Assembly (NCBI GenBank): GCA_965153455.1
Contig: OZ234501.1
Span: 15,240,855-15,304,854, forward strand
Direction: 5' to 3'
DNA from: Sphagnum compactum
Lineage: Eukaryota > Bryophyta > Sphagnopsida > Sphagnales
Length of the DNA stretch: 64,000 bases
Part shown: one piece after another, positions 48,501-59,584 of the stretch
How the letters are laid out: every line of letters starts with the position of its first letter
How positions within the stretch are numbered: the stretch's first letter is position 1
Notes under the pieces: model-generated
What the model was told of the DNA's origin: nothing
The model's database searches: none
What the model saw: only the letters and a program-made list of their open reading frames with translations
Made by a program: the position numbers and the translations under genes

Positions 48501-49933
48501 CGATTGATCACCCACTATGGATTTGAATTCTATTGCACTCTGAGTGTACTGGAAGTTCATGGGGTTGATGCCATCGAGCATCTTTTGGAGGATTGGGTGG
48601 GAGAAGATGGAGCTGGAGTGATAAGAGCATCTTTGTCGCAGAATGAATCTGGTTTGTTGGCTGTCACTGATGCTTCAGAGTCCTCTTTAGCCACTCAAGC
48701 TCTTCCATCTGCTTCTGCAAGTTCCATTGATGAGATATCACAGAGCTTCCCTTCAAGCTCCTTAGATACTGCACTCGTGGAAACTTCTCATCCAAGGCAT
48801 TCAGTTGGGGGAGAACATGCTATAGCCACAGACACTGGAGGTGTCATGGCAAGAGGGAGAGAAGAAGACTTGAAGGGGGGAATGGAAGATGCAGCCCAAG
48901 ATGGAGTATCGCCGCACCATGCTCAAGGTGGAAGATCTTCAGGAGATTCAGTTATGAAGATTTTGATGCAAAAAGTGAAGTCACTGGAGTTGAATCAGTC
49001 ATTATTTGATGGCTACTTGGAAGACTTGAATCTAAAGTACAAAGACATGTTTAATGATCTTGACCAGGACCTCACATCCCTGGCATCATCCTTAAAGGAG
49101 GAGTCTGCAATCAGAGCATCCTTGGCATCAAGTCTTCATGCAATGGTAGCTCAACCCTCTCTCTCTCTCTTTTTCTGATCAGAACTGTGATTGTAGTGCA
49201 ATGGATGCACTTGTGATGACATTACTCTGCTCCTGCTAAGCATATTCTTGTGGTGAAGGAGGATTTGGGTATCTATTTGTTTTGCAGGAGGTCAAGAGGA
49301 CAGAGGAGAGTGTGGCATTGGACTCCAAAGTTTCAACAGAGCTAAAGCGGTTGAGTGCTGAGATGGAATTTATGAGGTACGGTTTGGTCTCATTGTCCTC
49401 TTTTATGTTTGAGAAGTCTTTTTGCAAATCCATTCAAATTTTGGTTGAACAAGCTACATGGAAGCAGCAACAGCTCTGCATTTGGTGGAATAATTCTATG
49501 GGTAAGTAAATGGAGATGGCACTTCATGTTTTCAGCATAGGAAGATCCTGCACATTGAATACTTTCATCTTTCATGCTGTTGTACAGCTTCCAAATCTTT
49601 TTCCAGGTCTGAATGGTGGAATTATGACTCAAATGATGTAACAGTTCCAGCGATTTTGAATTCTGCAGATCTAAGCTCATTCACATGGAAAATCGGGAGA
49701 CTGTTGTGCTAGCTGTGGCACTGCTTTGCATGCTGGTTGCTCCACTGGGCTACTTGATTGCAAAATGCATTCCAGGAACACAAAGTGAATCTTGGTCTGG
49801 CTCCTGTTCACCAGCAGATCAGAGCTCACTAGGCAAACAACCCAAGCAACATGAAAAATGTAGGTCCAGTGGATTCCCTTATCTACTCCTCTCTATGACC
49901 AGTGCATTTATAATCTGGGTTCTTTCAGTCTAA
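45572..49933 (+). CDS. Mid-SUN domain membrane protein (plant SUN3/4/5 type)
   Basis: Exons 45572-45755, 46810-49145, 49288-49376 and 49669-49933 are in phase, about 957 aa. Residues ~27-48 form an N-terminal membrane helix (VPCAVILLVWCLFLLL) after a basic stretch. A ~430-residue acidic region follows. The SUN domain at ~500-646 has DSGYNYADIAHGAK, DKYLRNPCS, FVVVELSEETLVDSIVIANY and WVRCLMLRLITHYG. A coiled coil (residues ~780-870) and two C-terminal membrane helices (VVLAVALLCMLVAPLGYL, LLLSMTSAFIIWVL) complete the mid-SUN layout. Such proteins sit in the ER and nuclear envelope and take part in linking or shaping these membranes. The start ATG precedes the basic cap of the first helix. Intron 1 (1054 bp) holds a tandem duplication. 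Confidence 0.93.
45824..46410. repeat. Tandem duplication, period ~294 bp, in SUN intron 1
   Basis: CAATCTCCCTCTC begins at 45824 and 46118. Both copies contain CTCCAGCTATGATCAG, CCCTAGGGGATTTCAA, CCAAGATCTGGGAATCTAGG and GAGGTTTCAAGATCAGATGC. The second copy has an inserted stretch around 46165. Confidence 0.9.
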
Positions 49934-52474
49934 AAATGGTCAAACAAGGCATATGAGCTTCTCTCATGGTTGTCCCTTTTGGTTCTCTGACTATCATTGG
50001 GCACATAGCATGTTGGTCTGTATGTCTCACCTAAAAGACAACCAGGATCCATCCATTTTGCCTTTTGAGGTTAGTATGTGTGCTGCTTAACACCCCATTT
50101 TTGTTAGTCTACAACAGGTTGCGAAAACTAGGAAATTGTATATGTTTTTGAAGGACTAGAACAATTGGTTTGAGATTATGATTTTTTCTTAGCAGGCCAG
50201 AAGTTGTATCAACTGATTGATGTGAAACTCAAGGAGTAAATTGCTCTTCTCACAGCCATTGTCTTTTCTTTATTTTCACTACTATCCCTTCTGAAGATCA
50301 TCTTGCTAGATTCTTAAGGACCAGTTGTCCGGATGTTTGAATATTTTTCCCTGCTATTCAGCTGTAATAGGGTGAACTGGCCTATTGCCAAACACTTTGG
50401 CAGATGTTTCTCAATTGTTCTCCATTTTGAGTGATTTAAAATGTTATAGGAACAGCTTCTCAAGGTGTACAAATCATCTTTGGAATGCAAATCCAAAGGA
50501 GCAGCCAAAAAAGAGCAGTAAAGAAAATATGTTTTTTCGACTTCCAAACATGTTTTTTTTCATTTTTCTTCATTGACCCCTCTTACTTCATCAGTGCATA
50601 ACTTTCTCATTTTTTTTTTTGGGTTCAAATTGAGCGATTTAAACTGCTCTGAAATTGCCATCTTAAGCTCTGCAAATCATCTTCTAACTCTAAAGGCAAC
50701 AGAGTACCTAATATTTAAAGATTGTGGAAATAGGCTATGAGCTGTTTGATTGAGAATTTTCTGTAAAAACCACCCCCCCCTACTTTGGAGGGTGGTAACT
50801 TTCTCGCCTCTAGTCCATTTATGTCGATTTTTAGTGTGATAGATGCGCAAAGAGGAGGGCTCCATCTACTATTTGGACACCATAAACAATAGGGCCCTCC
50901 TGCAAAAACGGTGAGAAACCCTACCTTAAGTGTACTATGACTGGCCTCTCTACGCTACTGCACCTTCCTTTTTATTTTTTTAAGAGATGGCATTAGTTAG
51001 GTACCCCATTTATGCTTAGAGTTTTTTTGTGCTTGTTCATAGAGATTGGTGCAATGACCTCCTGGTTCTGAGTGAAATGGGAGGATCAATTGCTTGGGGA
51101 GTAGTCAGTGGAGACACCTGGAAATGTACATGATGTTTAGCCTTTGAGATTAAACCCACAAAGCAGTTTTCCTTCGATCTTGAAACTATTGGTTTGTGAT
51201 GGGGGTTGCCCATATGTGTACAGGCTTGAGCTAACATCATTGCTACTGAAACATAGCATGAAGATTGTGCCTGCCAGTATTTCACTTGCCCATCTGAATC
51301 AAAGAAGTCTGCACTCATCTCAGCAACAAATGTTTGCTAAGTGGTCAGAAGTCAGAACCAAAAGAAAACAAAAATTGATCAGTAGTAAGCTCACTCATGA
51401 ACAATGAAATGATTCTCAAACTAGGAAACAATCAAATGAGTTGACAAAAGAACATTAGCGAAGATAGGCTGGTCACCGAGCACTTAGCAGCTCAGAGAGC
51501 TGGGGTTCAGTCACTGTACATTTGATGATGGCCTTGGAGGCTAAAGGCTTTTGGTAGGGCACCAGTCTAGCCATCGGTAGCCCTTTACAGCAACCCATCT
51601 ACCTCAAAATTAAACTACCAAACCTTTTTGAAAAATAGAAAATCTAAAGTGCACTTTGTGTTGTGTATGTGTGAGGGGTAAGGCCCTATAGTTAGTTAGG
51701 ACATTACAAGTTGGGAGTTCAATTCTCAACAATTTCCGCAAATATGAATATCATTTTTTCTATTTTTGGCTAAACCTTTTGAGAATTTTGTGTTGAACAT
51801 TAGGCGAAGGTAATGAATCAGATGTGAGAAAATGAGTGGTTCAATGGGTGGAAGTCAAGATGTAGCCTACCCCACAACAGTTGGTGGACTTATGAGGTTG
51901 GAGGAGTTATGTGGCATCTTTTGACCATACTCTGCCTCCCAAGACTATGTGTTCCAGTTAAAATCTCTTCCAAACATGCCTTAAAAAGAGGAGGATGGAC
52001 ATGCGCTTGACAAGCTCAAAAAAAAAAAAAAACAATTCACTTAGAATTCATCTCTTGAAAATGTCAAGTGAGTGGAAATGTTGATCTAGCATGTTGGATT
52101 GTCATTGTGCAATGGATATCTATGTCTGTACACTCTGCTACATTATATAGAGGGTTTGGGAATTTCTACCTTTTCTGTTTACCGATTGTGTGCTTCAAAA
52201 GTGGAAGTCCTTGCTTTCCTAAAGTACTTCAGCGTCGTCCATCTGGGCTGTTCAACTTATCACAAGCTCATCTTTGCAACAAACATAATCATTCATTTTA
52301 CATGTAAGTTGCATTCCATACTTGAATATTGGATCCTTAACATAAGTTGTAGCTGGAATTGTGTTCATTTCAGGACTAGCTAATAACCCCGTGTATCATG
52401 TACTCAGTAAAAGCCCTAACAAGAACTCCTGTCATCTTGTTTACATGCTTTTGCTATGAGGATAGGCAAGAGTC
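49934..52474. other. Intergenic region between SUN and kinase genes
   Basis: It carries the SUN 3' UTR, then AT-rich sequence. One tRNA-like stretch at about 51690-51730 could be a SINE head (see findings). The ORFs are short and look random. The kinase promoter should lie at about 52000-52474. Confidence 0.55.
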
Positions 52475-54786
52475 ATGGAGCAGTTCCAAGATCATGTGAA
52501 TCAAGTTCAGAGCATTGTTACGGCCATCTCTGAAGGTGCAGAAGCCAGTGTCATAAATTGTCATCAATGCAAGCGGTTGGCAAGCTTGTACAAGGAGATT
52601 AGTGGTTTTGTGCAGCAGTTATGTGAGCATCCTGAGCTATCATCGCCTTGGCTCAATGAATTGATTCATTTACTTGAGAAGGGGAAGATATTAGTATTAC
52701 AATATTCAAGCGCACAATGGTTTGAGTTGCTATTTACCAGGGGAAACAACCAAGAGGCCTTCAAGGAGATCCACTGTGAACTACAACCTTACATGACGTC
52801 ATTGATTGATCTTTCACAAACAAAAGTGTGTTTGAAGAGGCCTCTTAATGAAGAAGAAATGAACTCATTTCATGAGAAAGATGTTATTGAGGATCATGCT
52901 GAAATGCTAGTGAAGTTGGAGGACTTGGAGAAGAGTGTGCACATAGCAAACATGAAGCTCAAGCAAGAGAACCCTGCACAAATTGGTGAGGCAACACAAT
53001 CAAGGGATGAGTTGCCTTTCAACATGCAAATAGATCCATGGGAAATTGACATTGCAAAAGAGATTGGGAAAGGGGCTTATGGTTTGGTGCATGAGGTGTA
53101 TTGGTTTGGATGCAAACTTGCAGGCAAAATCATACAAACAGGTGATATTGATGTGTTGCAAAAGGAGGTGGGGATACTTTCAAAACTTAGACATCCACAC
53201 ATTGTGCAATTGGTTGGGTTTTCTATAGCTAATGGTAGTAGCATGATTCTAATGGAACATATGGATGGAGATTTGCGTCATCTCATCGAGCAAAGGGATT
53301 CTAAACCCTTTGCCAATCATGTAGCCATAGACATCATCTTTCAAATTGCTACAGGCATGGCATACCTACATAATCAAGGGGTCTTTCATGGAGACCTTAA
53401 AGCATCCAATGTGCTGGTGATCCATCGTGGTGGCCACATTGAAGTGAAGATTGCTGACTTTGGGGTGTCACAAAGTGTGCAACTTACCAGACGACATGGA
53501 ACAAGGTTACAAAAGGATGGTATGTATTCGAATTCATCATTCTCGGGTACAGTTGGGACCACTTGTTGGAGGGCGCCAGAGGTGTTTCCTCTCCAAGTGA
53601 GTAATACTTTTCAAACACAAATAATTGGTTATCTTGGGGGTGAGGATTGGGTGATTTGGTTGCTTTCAAGGTTACAACTTCCATGGCTCGATCATGTTGC
53701 TTCTTAGATGGCAACCTTGAAGAATGAACATGTTCTCTTGGTGAATGGCCTACTTGGTACTAATTGGCATATAATTCCCGTTCAATGAATATTGTCTTTC
53801 TTGAATCCCAAGACCAAACCGATTTTTCATTCAATAGTGAATTCAGTCATAACTGTCTTTCTTGATTCCCAAGACCAAACCAGTAGTTCTCTCAACAGTT
53901 AGATCCATTGCTATTTGCAAACAAGAAAGTTTAATTGCTTGTTTAGCTTTGTTGTTCATAATTCTCTAAGAAAGAAAATATTGCATGCCCTATTTGCCGT
54001 AACTATGGATATTATTGCTTTTGGGCTTTTTCCTCTTTTTCTTTATTCAGGTGCAATGTGGTTGCCTAACTCTTCTCACAAGGACTTGAAAACCCTTGGG
54101 TTCCATGACTGTTGATGACCACTCTACCGACTAAACCCGTGTTAATCTAAATTAGGTTATGGTGTAACTTCTATTGTAACCTAGTATTGAACCCACAACC
54201 AATTGCAAGATGGTCATGAGTCCCAACTTGGGTTATCAACTTGATGCAAATTAATGTATCATGTAGAATTTGAACAATAGATGTAACTTCTCATGGTGGG
54301 ACTCTGTCTTCTGTCAAACAGGGGAAAAAAAAGAAACCAAAGAACATTATTGAAGATGAGGCTTTGAGAGATCGAGAAAAGTTTGCACTTCATGAGCAAG
54401 ACAATGGGGGTATGTCCAACAACTTGAGTCCACATGATGGTGGTAAGAATGAGTCATCTCTGAAAGAACCGACATATACAGCCAAAGCAGATGTGTATAG
54501 TTTTGGGATGACTTGCTATGAAATCCTCACTGGAAAGACTCCATTTAGTGGGCTTCAACTATCCGCAGTTTATGGAAAGGTGCTGGCAGGTGAAAGGCCC
54601 AAATTGCCTGGTCATATAGACACCAGGTTATCAAGTCTCATCCAGATGTGTTGGGACACTGATGCTGAAAAAAGGCCTACGTTTTCAGAAATCTGTTCTC
54701 GTCTACAAACCTTAAAGGTTTCTCAACTACGGAACCCCAAAAAAATACCAAAGCGACGCAGAATTAAACAATGCACAATTAGTTAG
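52475..54786 (+). CDS. Protein kinase with N-terminal helical (DUF1221/MLKL-like) region
   Basis: Exons 52475-53596 and 54322-54786 join in phase 0, about 528 aa. Residues 1-~185 are predicted all-helical and resemble the DUF1221/MLKL-like N-terminus of a plant kinase family. The kinase domain begins near 190: IGKGAYGLV, KLAGKII (lysine), QKEVGILSKLRHPHIV (helix C Glu), FHGDLKASNVLV, IADFGVSQ, TTCWRAPEVF, then ADVYSFGMTCYEILTG and a Lys/Arg-rich tail. The catalytic loop has HGD instead of HRD, so this is a non-RD kinase; the catalytic Asp remains. Between the APE motif and ADVYSFGM lies a long basic and acidic insert (residues ~375-430). Role unknown; stress or defence signalling would be a guess. 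The 725-bp intron splits the domain after the APE motif. Confidence 0.85.
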
Positions 54787-56764
54787 TTGAAAATGCAACT
54801 TCAAAAATTTATGACCTACTCAAATGCAGTTCCAACCCTGAGGAATCTTTCCTCATTTTGAAAGTACAGTATATCATTCATGCATACCCATGCTTTTCAT
54901 ATTGCTTTGTTATATGGGTTTGTGGTCACTTGGATTTATAAGTGCTGTTTCAGCAAAGGATTCATGCTCTAACTAATATCACAACTCAAGTGGTAAGTTG
55001 TAGCTGTGTTGGATAAGCGTGCACCAATTATGCAACTAATGGCCTCATGCCAAGCAATAACAACTAATCTGCCAAAGCAAAGGGGGTCCTTTTATATATG
55101 CTGGGCCTCATGAAGTTATTTCAATTTTCATGAGTTTCTAGGCCATGTGAGTGATCTTGAACTCTGAACAAAACATACTTGTTTTCATGGAGTAGCGGCA
55201 TTACAAATGGCCAGAAGACACTTCTAACCAGTGGTTGTGCAGGTAAAACACTTAAGCTAGTTGTCCTATTGGATTTAGGGTCAGTCAAATGGTACCTAGA
55301 TCCCAACCAGTTTTAGGTAGATTAAACAGTGAAGTGACGGGTAACCAAAGTATTGAATGCTGGAGTGGTGGCTAGCCTGGGCTGCCCACGAGGGGTAATC
55401 TGATTCCAAGCCCTACTGACCAACCATTCCCATTAGTAAGCAATATAAGCAAGCAATTAAGTACGCAATATGCAGACACTGTGGAAAGTTCTTGATGGAG
55501 AACTTTTTTTTTTTAGCATTCTTAAATGAGCAAAAACAATCAAACATGCAGACATTGTGGAAGGACTGAGTGAAGATAGAATTCTTGACAAAAAGGAAAA
55601 AGAGATGGCTTTAGAAGCCCCTGTACAATCAGCTAATCCTTGAAAACATTGCAAATAATCGTACTTGTTGATTCCAATTGTTAAATTGCTTCCAATTCTT
55701 GTGTGACACAGTTTGACTGCAAATTCTCAATACCTGAGTGAATTTACATATCTAAATGAAGCAAATATGAACGAGTTGTGTGATCAAGCCCTCCATCATG
55801 GCAAGCCTCCAAGAGAAGCTCAAATACAAACACCACACACAGTCAACATCCAACACAGAACTTCATGACAAGGCAACAGATAATAAGAGTAACTCAAAAT
55901 ACCAAACCTCTTGTGAAAATGGAGAATAGGACAGAAGACAATTTTTGAAGACTTCATTTGAAATGCTGACTGGCAGATGGCAACAAATACTTCCATACAG
56001 AAGAAGCTGCATTGACCAATATCTAGTTGTAATGATGGAGAAGTCTGGTCGACTTCCAGCTCAAGCAGATCATCCGAAGCCATGAATTGATATAAATCAA
56101 GAGTTCAAGAGCAAGTTCACTCTAGGCTTAGTTTTCAGATAGAAGTCAATTGATGAAGTGGCCAGAGAGCAGTCAGAAACCTGAGACTTCCATTGAAGTG
56201 ATGCAAAGATGGAAGGGTAGACTTCATCACTAATGAAGCCTACTTATGAGCATCCGTAGGGTAGCTGTGATTCCAACATTGCTCTTGCAGAACCAACCAA
56301 AGTTAGAATATTGTTCACAGTCAGGCTTTGGTCAGTTAGAATATTCATACCATAAAGAATTTCATATCTTTTGGCAAGTGGCCACAGGGGAGTTGTGTTC
56401 ACACAGACAGAAGCCTTCATCTGTGACTATCCATAAAAGCCCTACGTGTGCCAAATTTACTCCGCATGCCTATACAGAGTTGTGCCAGTGTGAAGAACTC
56501 AGAAAATTCTGTTGAGTGTTTCAAGACAGATTAGCAAGTTCTTCAAGCAAACGAAGTATGGGAAAATCGTTCCGCTTTGTTGTGTTTCTAGCTGTAGCAC
56601 GGCACCAAGGACAAACCAAGAGCGGCATCTGTGAATGAGTCAGGACATCTCTTGCCTCACTGATAGTGATTCAATTATATCAGAGCATACATTCCTACAG
56701 TTCTCCAAGAGCTCTTTTGCAGTAGCTAGTAGGTAATGTGGTCCGGAAGATAGTAGATGTCTCT
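54787..56764. other. Intergenic region between convergent kinase and CSN1 genes
   Basis: It contains both 3' flanks. No gene is recognised. The minus-strand ORF at 56083-55820 starts with an ATG but matches nothing I know. A weak ~70-bp duplication (ATGCAGACA(C/T)TGTGGAA at about 55469 and 55547) is present. Confidence 0.55.
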
Positions 56765-59179
56765 TTATTGTTGTTTAGGTCCACCTTTCATTACAAAATC
56801 ATGCCGCATAAGGTTTGCACGCAACAGCAGAGCTTTTGTTTCCCGCTGGAGGTCAGAGCCTGTTTGCAGCACTCTCTGGAAGGTGGCATTCCGCTGATCA
56901 GCATGGCGTGCATATAAAATTTTGTTATGTGAATCAATGCGTGCCTGCCAGACAGAGCATGTCCCATTATAGTTCAGCTTCAAAGGTCCATGTAAAGGAA
57001 GTATCTCTTGGAGATAGTTTGATCCAGCAAACAAGCTAGGTCAAAGCCCTACAAATAAACTCAGTCTAAGGAAGAAAATTCGAAACAAACAAGACAACCA
57101 ACAGATGCAAGAAAACAAAACCCATGCATCACCTGAATTTGATTCTCTGTGATAAGAGCTGCAAGCTCTTTCTCCAGCCCTGCCACACTGGTCTTGAAGG
57201 CACTAGCCATGGTGTTCAGGTCTACTGAGATGAAAGGATTGGTGTACTGAATGAGGGCCCTATGCCGGATCTGCTCATACAAGGTCTCCACGTGGTCATA
57301 GAGATGGATGTCAAGTAGAAGGTTTGGTTTCAGCTTTTGCAAGTAGCCCAAGCATGATGCATACCGACTGCCACACAAAAGATGTCAAGCTTAGTTAGTA
57401 CACTGTTATTTCTCATCAAGTTCTAGTCTATCACAAAGTTTGGATATAAAGACTTCCACAATGGCATATTGGGCCCTCATTTTCAGGGTTTCATACAGGA
57501 CAAATGACAAGAGCAATATGATTAGCAAACAAGGGTCTGCAATTCTGGAATATCTGTACTGAATCTACTCCTGTCACTGGCATCAGGAACTCAGTAACTC
57601 TAGGCTATGGCACAGCAAAAACAGACCTGGCACTACAGTCAAGAAAAGAAAAGAATGCAAAAGAAGGGCTCATGAAAAACCTGGCATAAAAATCATGTAT
57701 CAACTCTCGCACCTCAGGCATTAACTCCAGAAAGTTGCGGAAGTTGATATTGTCGATGACCTTGCTCTACACAAACCATGAGCCATGTCTTATGATCCCT
57801 TGAGGGAGGGAGAGACTAATTCACCCAGCAAACTTGGTACTGGGAAATGAAAAAACACATACCTTCATTTCAGCCCTATCAAATGATGCAAGAGCACAGA
57901 GACCCCCATACACAGCAACATCTTGTTGGGCAATGACATCAGTGTAGTTATTTCCGAGCTCAAAGTTTGTGTCAACAAACTGCATTCACACAGGAAGCAC
58001 CAGGTGGGTGATCAGGGCAAAATGTCTTCAAAAGCTGTCCATGAAAGGTACATACCTATTCTATACAAGCAAGGTGAGCTCATCATGTAATTTCTCTGAA
58101 CCCACGTGGGGTAAGGATAAGGGTTGGACCTTTCTTGCAGCCAACTTGTATTTCTTACTCTCAAGATATGCAAGGCCTGCCGCACATTTGAGCTTGGCTA
58201 CCACAACAGGATCTTGCACATCGGGAGTTTGATCGGCCTTAGATACATAGTTGGATACATGGACAAAGTGACCAAGCTCAATGCTGACCAAGATCACATT
58301 CAGACACATGGAGATGATGTGCTTTGAAGTTGTACAATAGTCACGTGTGCGCACATAACACTTGAAAGCATGTTGCAAATCACCACGTCCATAATGGAAA
58401 TCCCCTAAATCATTGTATCCCATCCGAATGCTCTCCTTGATCAGATTCGTCTGCACAACATAATAAACCCTAATATCAGACCAGCTGCTTCTTACCTCAA
58501 TCTCTCACTTTGCAACACAATGTGTCAACGAGCTCCTCTGAACAAAGAAGCTTTCTCCGTTTGCAAACTTGGAAAACAGGATAAATTGCCAAAACCTCCT
58601 GTTACACACTTCAATCCCCATAGAAAAACTCTGGAGAAGAACAACACTGGCTATGTCTACTGCACAGATACAACTGAAGATGACATGGTTTAGGGTTTTA
58701 GGGAGGGAAGGAGGAACCTTGTAACCATTGAGCTCCGTCTCAAGCTTCTCCTGTCGTTGAGCAGCGCGGCGTTCTACCATGTCTATCCATTCTTGATCCA
58801 GTGTGTGACTGGGACCAAGACGGCCATTGATCTTCTCCACGCACTCTTTGAAGAGACCTGTGTTCTCCCCCTTCTTGATCTCCTCGAACGCCATCCGCAA
58901 CGCTTCCAGCTCTACCGACCTGACGTTGCAGTAGTCTGCAATGAAATGCAATCTCGCGACCTTGGTATGTCCTGTGTAAAGACTAGCATAGCTTTCCACG
59001 TCTATTTGCTCTGCAATCGCGCCCGTTCCTCCTCCTCCTCCTCCCGCACGGTTGCCTCCCGCTCCTCCTCCTCCTCCCATCTCGTCCATCGTCTCCCCTC
59101 CTCCTCCCTCCATCAGATTATTATTTCCTTCTACCTCCCCCATTCCTGCTTCATCTTTCAATTCACTTCCTTCAGGCAT
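56765..59179 (-). CDS. CSN1: COP9 signalosome complex subunit 1 (FUS6/COP11)
   Basis: Exons 59179-58718, 58450-58130, 57979-57863, 57766-57681, 57367-57133 and 56944-56765 are in phase, about 466 aa. CSN1 is the PCI-domain scaffold subunit of the COP9 signalosome, which removes NEDD8/RUB from cullins and so controls SCF-type ligases and light responses. Visible landmarks: [84 protein letters not shown], then the PCI part [14 protein letters not shown] and [17 protein letters not shown]. Before the conserved core, residues ~15-50 are Gly/Glu-rich (GGGGGAGG, GGGGGGTG), longer than I expect from other plants. The ATG at 59179 is the first in this frame. The donor of exon 2 is an unusual GTCC. 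Confidence 0.96.
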
Positions 59180-59584
59180 GGAGCCAACAAGGAGCGAAAC
59201 GTTCTTGCAGCACAACGTTTCTTTCTCTCCAGCAGATATTGTTGAATCCGTCAACGCAGGGAGTGCAGGACGCAAAATCCTCTAGGCTTCCGGGCAGGCA
59301 ACAATTGCATGCAAATCCTCTCTTGTTAGGGTTTTCACTTTTGCGTTGCGAAAGCGCCGAGAGGATGTACACCTGCCAGGCTTCTCGTAGGGTTTACGAC
59401 GGGGAAAAGAAGACGATGACGATGATGACGCTTACATCAGAGCTTGGTAGATCCTTTCGTTGTTGTTTGCCTCGCGTTGTGCCACCTTCTGTTCTAAGCA
59501 AGCTGCCGTGTTGCAATGCTTACGCTGTTTTCCGAGCTTCTCGCCGACTCCTCATGTGCCGGCCGTCTGTCTTCCTGACGGAAA
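59180..59584. promoter_or_regulatory. Divergent promoter region of CSN1 and NDUFAF5-like genes
   Basis: Only 405 bp separate the two start codons. TTAGGGTTTT (about 59328), the reverse complement of a telobox, and AGGGTTTACG (about 59389) lie in the middle. A shared bidirectional promoter is inferred from spacing. Confidence 0.55.

Noticed and set aside
51500-51520. GGGGTTCAGTCAC as a tRNA gene B box
   Set aside because: No box A at the right spacing and no acceptor or anticodon stem could be folded around it.
55820-56083. 87-codon minus-strand ORF starting with ATG
   Set aside because: No family recognised, no splice or leader context, and the reading frame looks random after about 40 codons.
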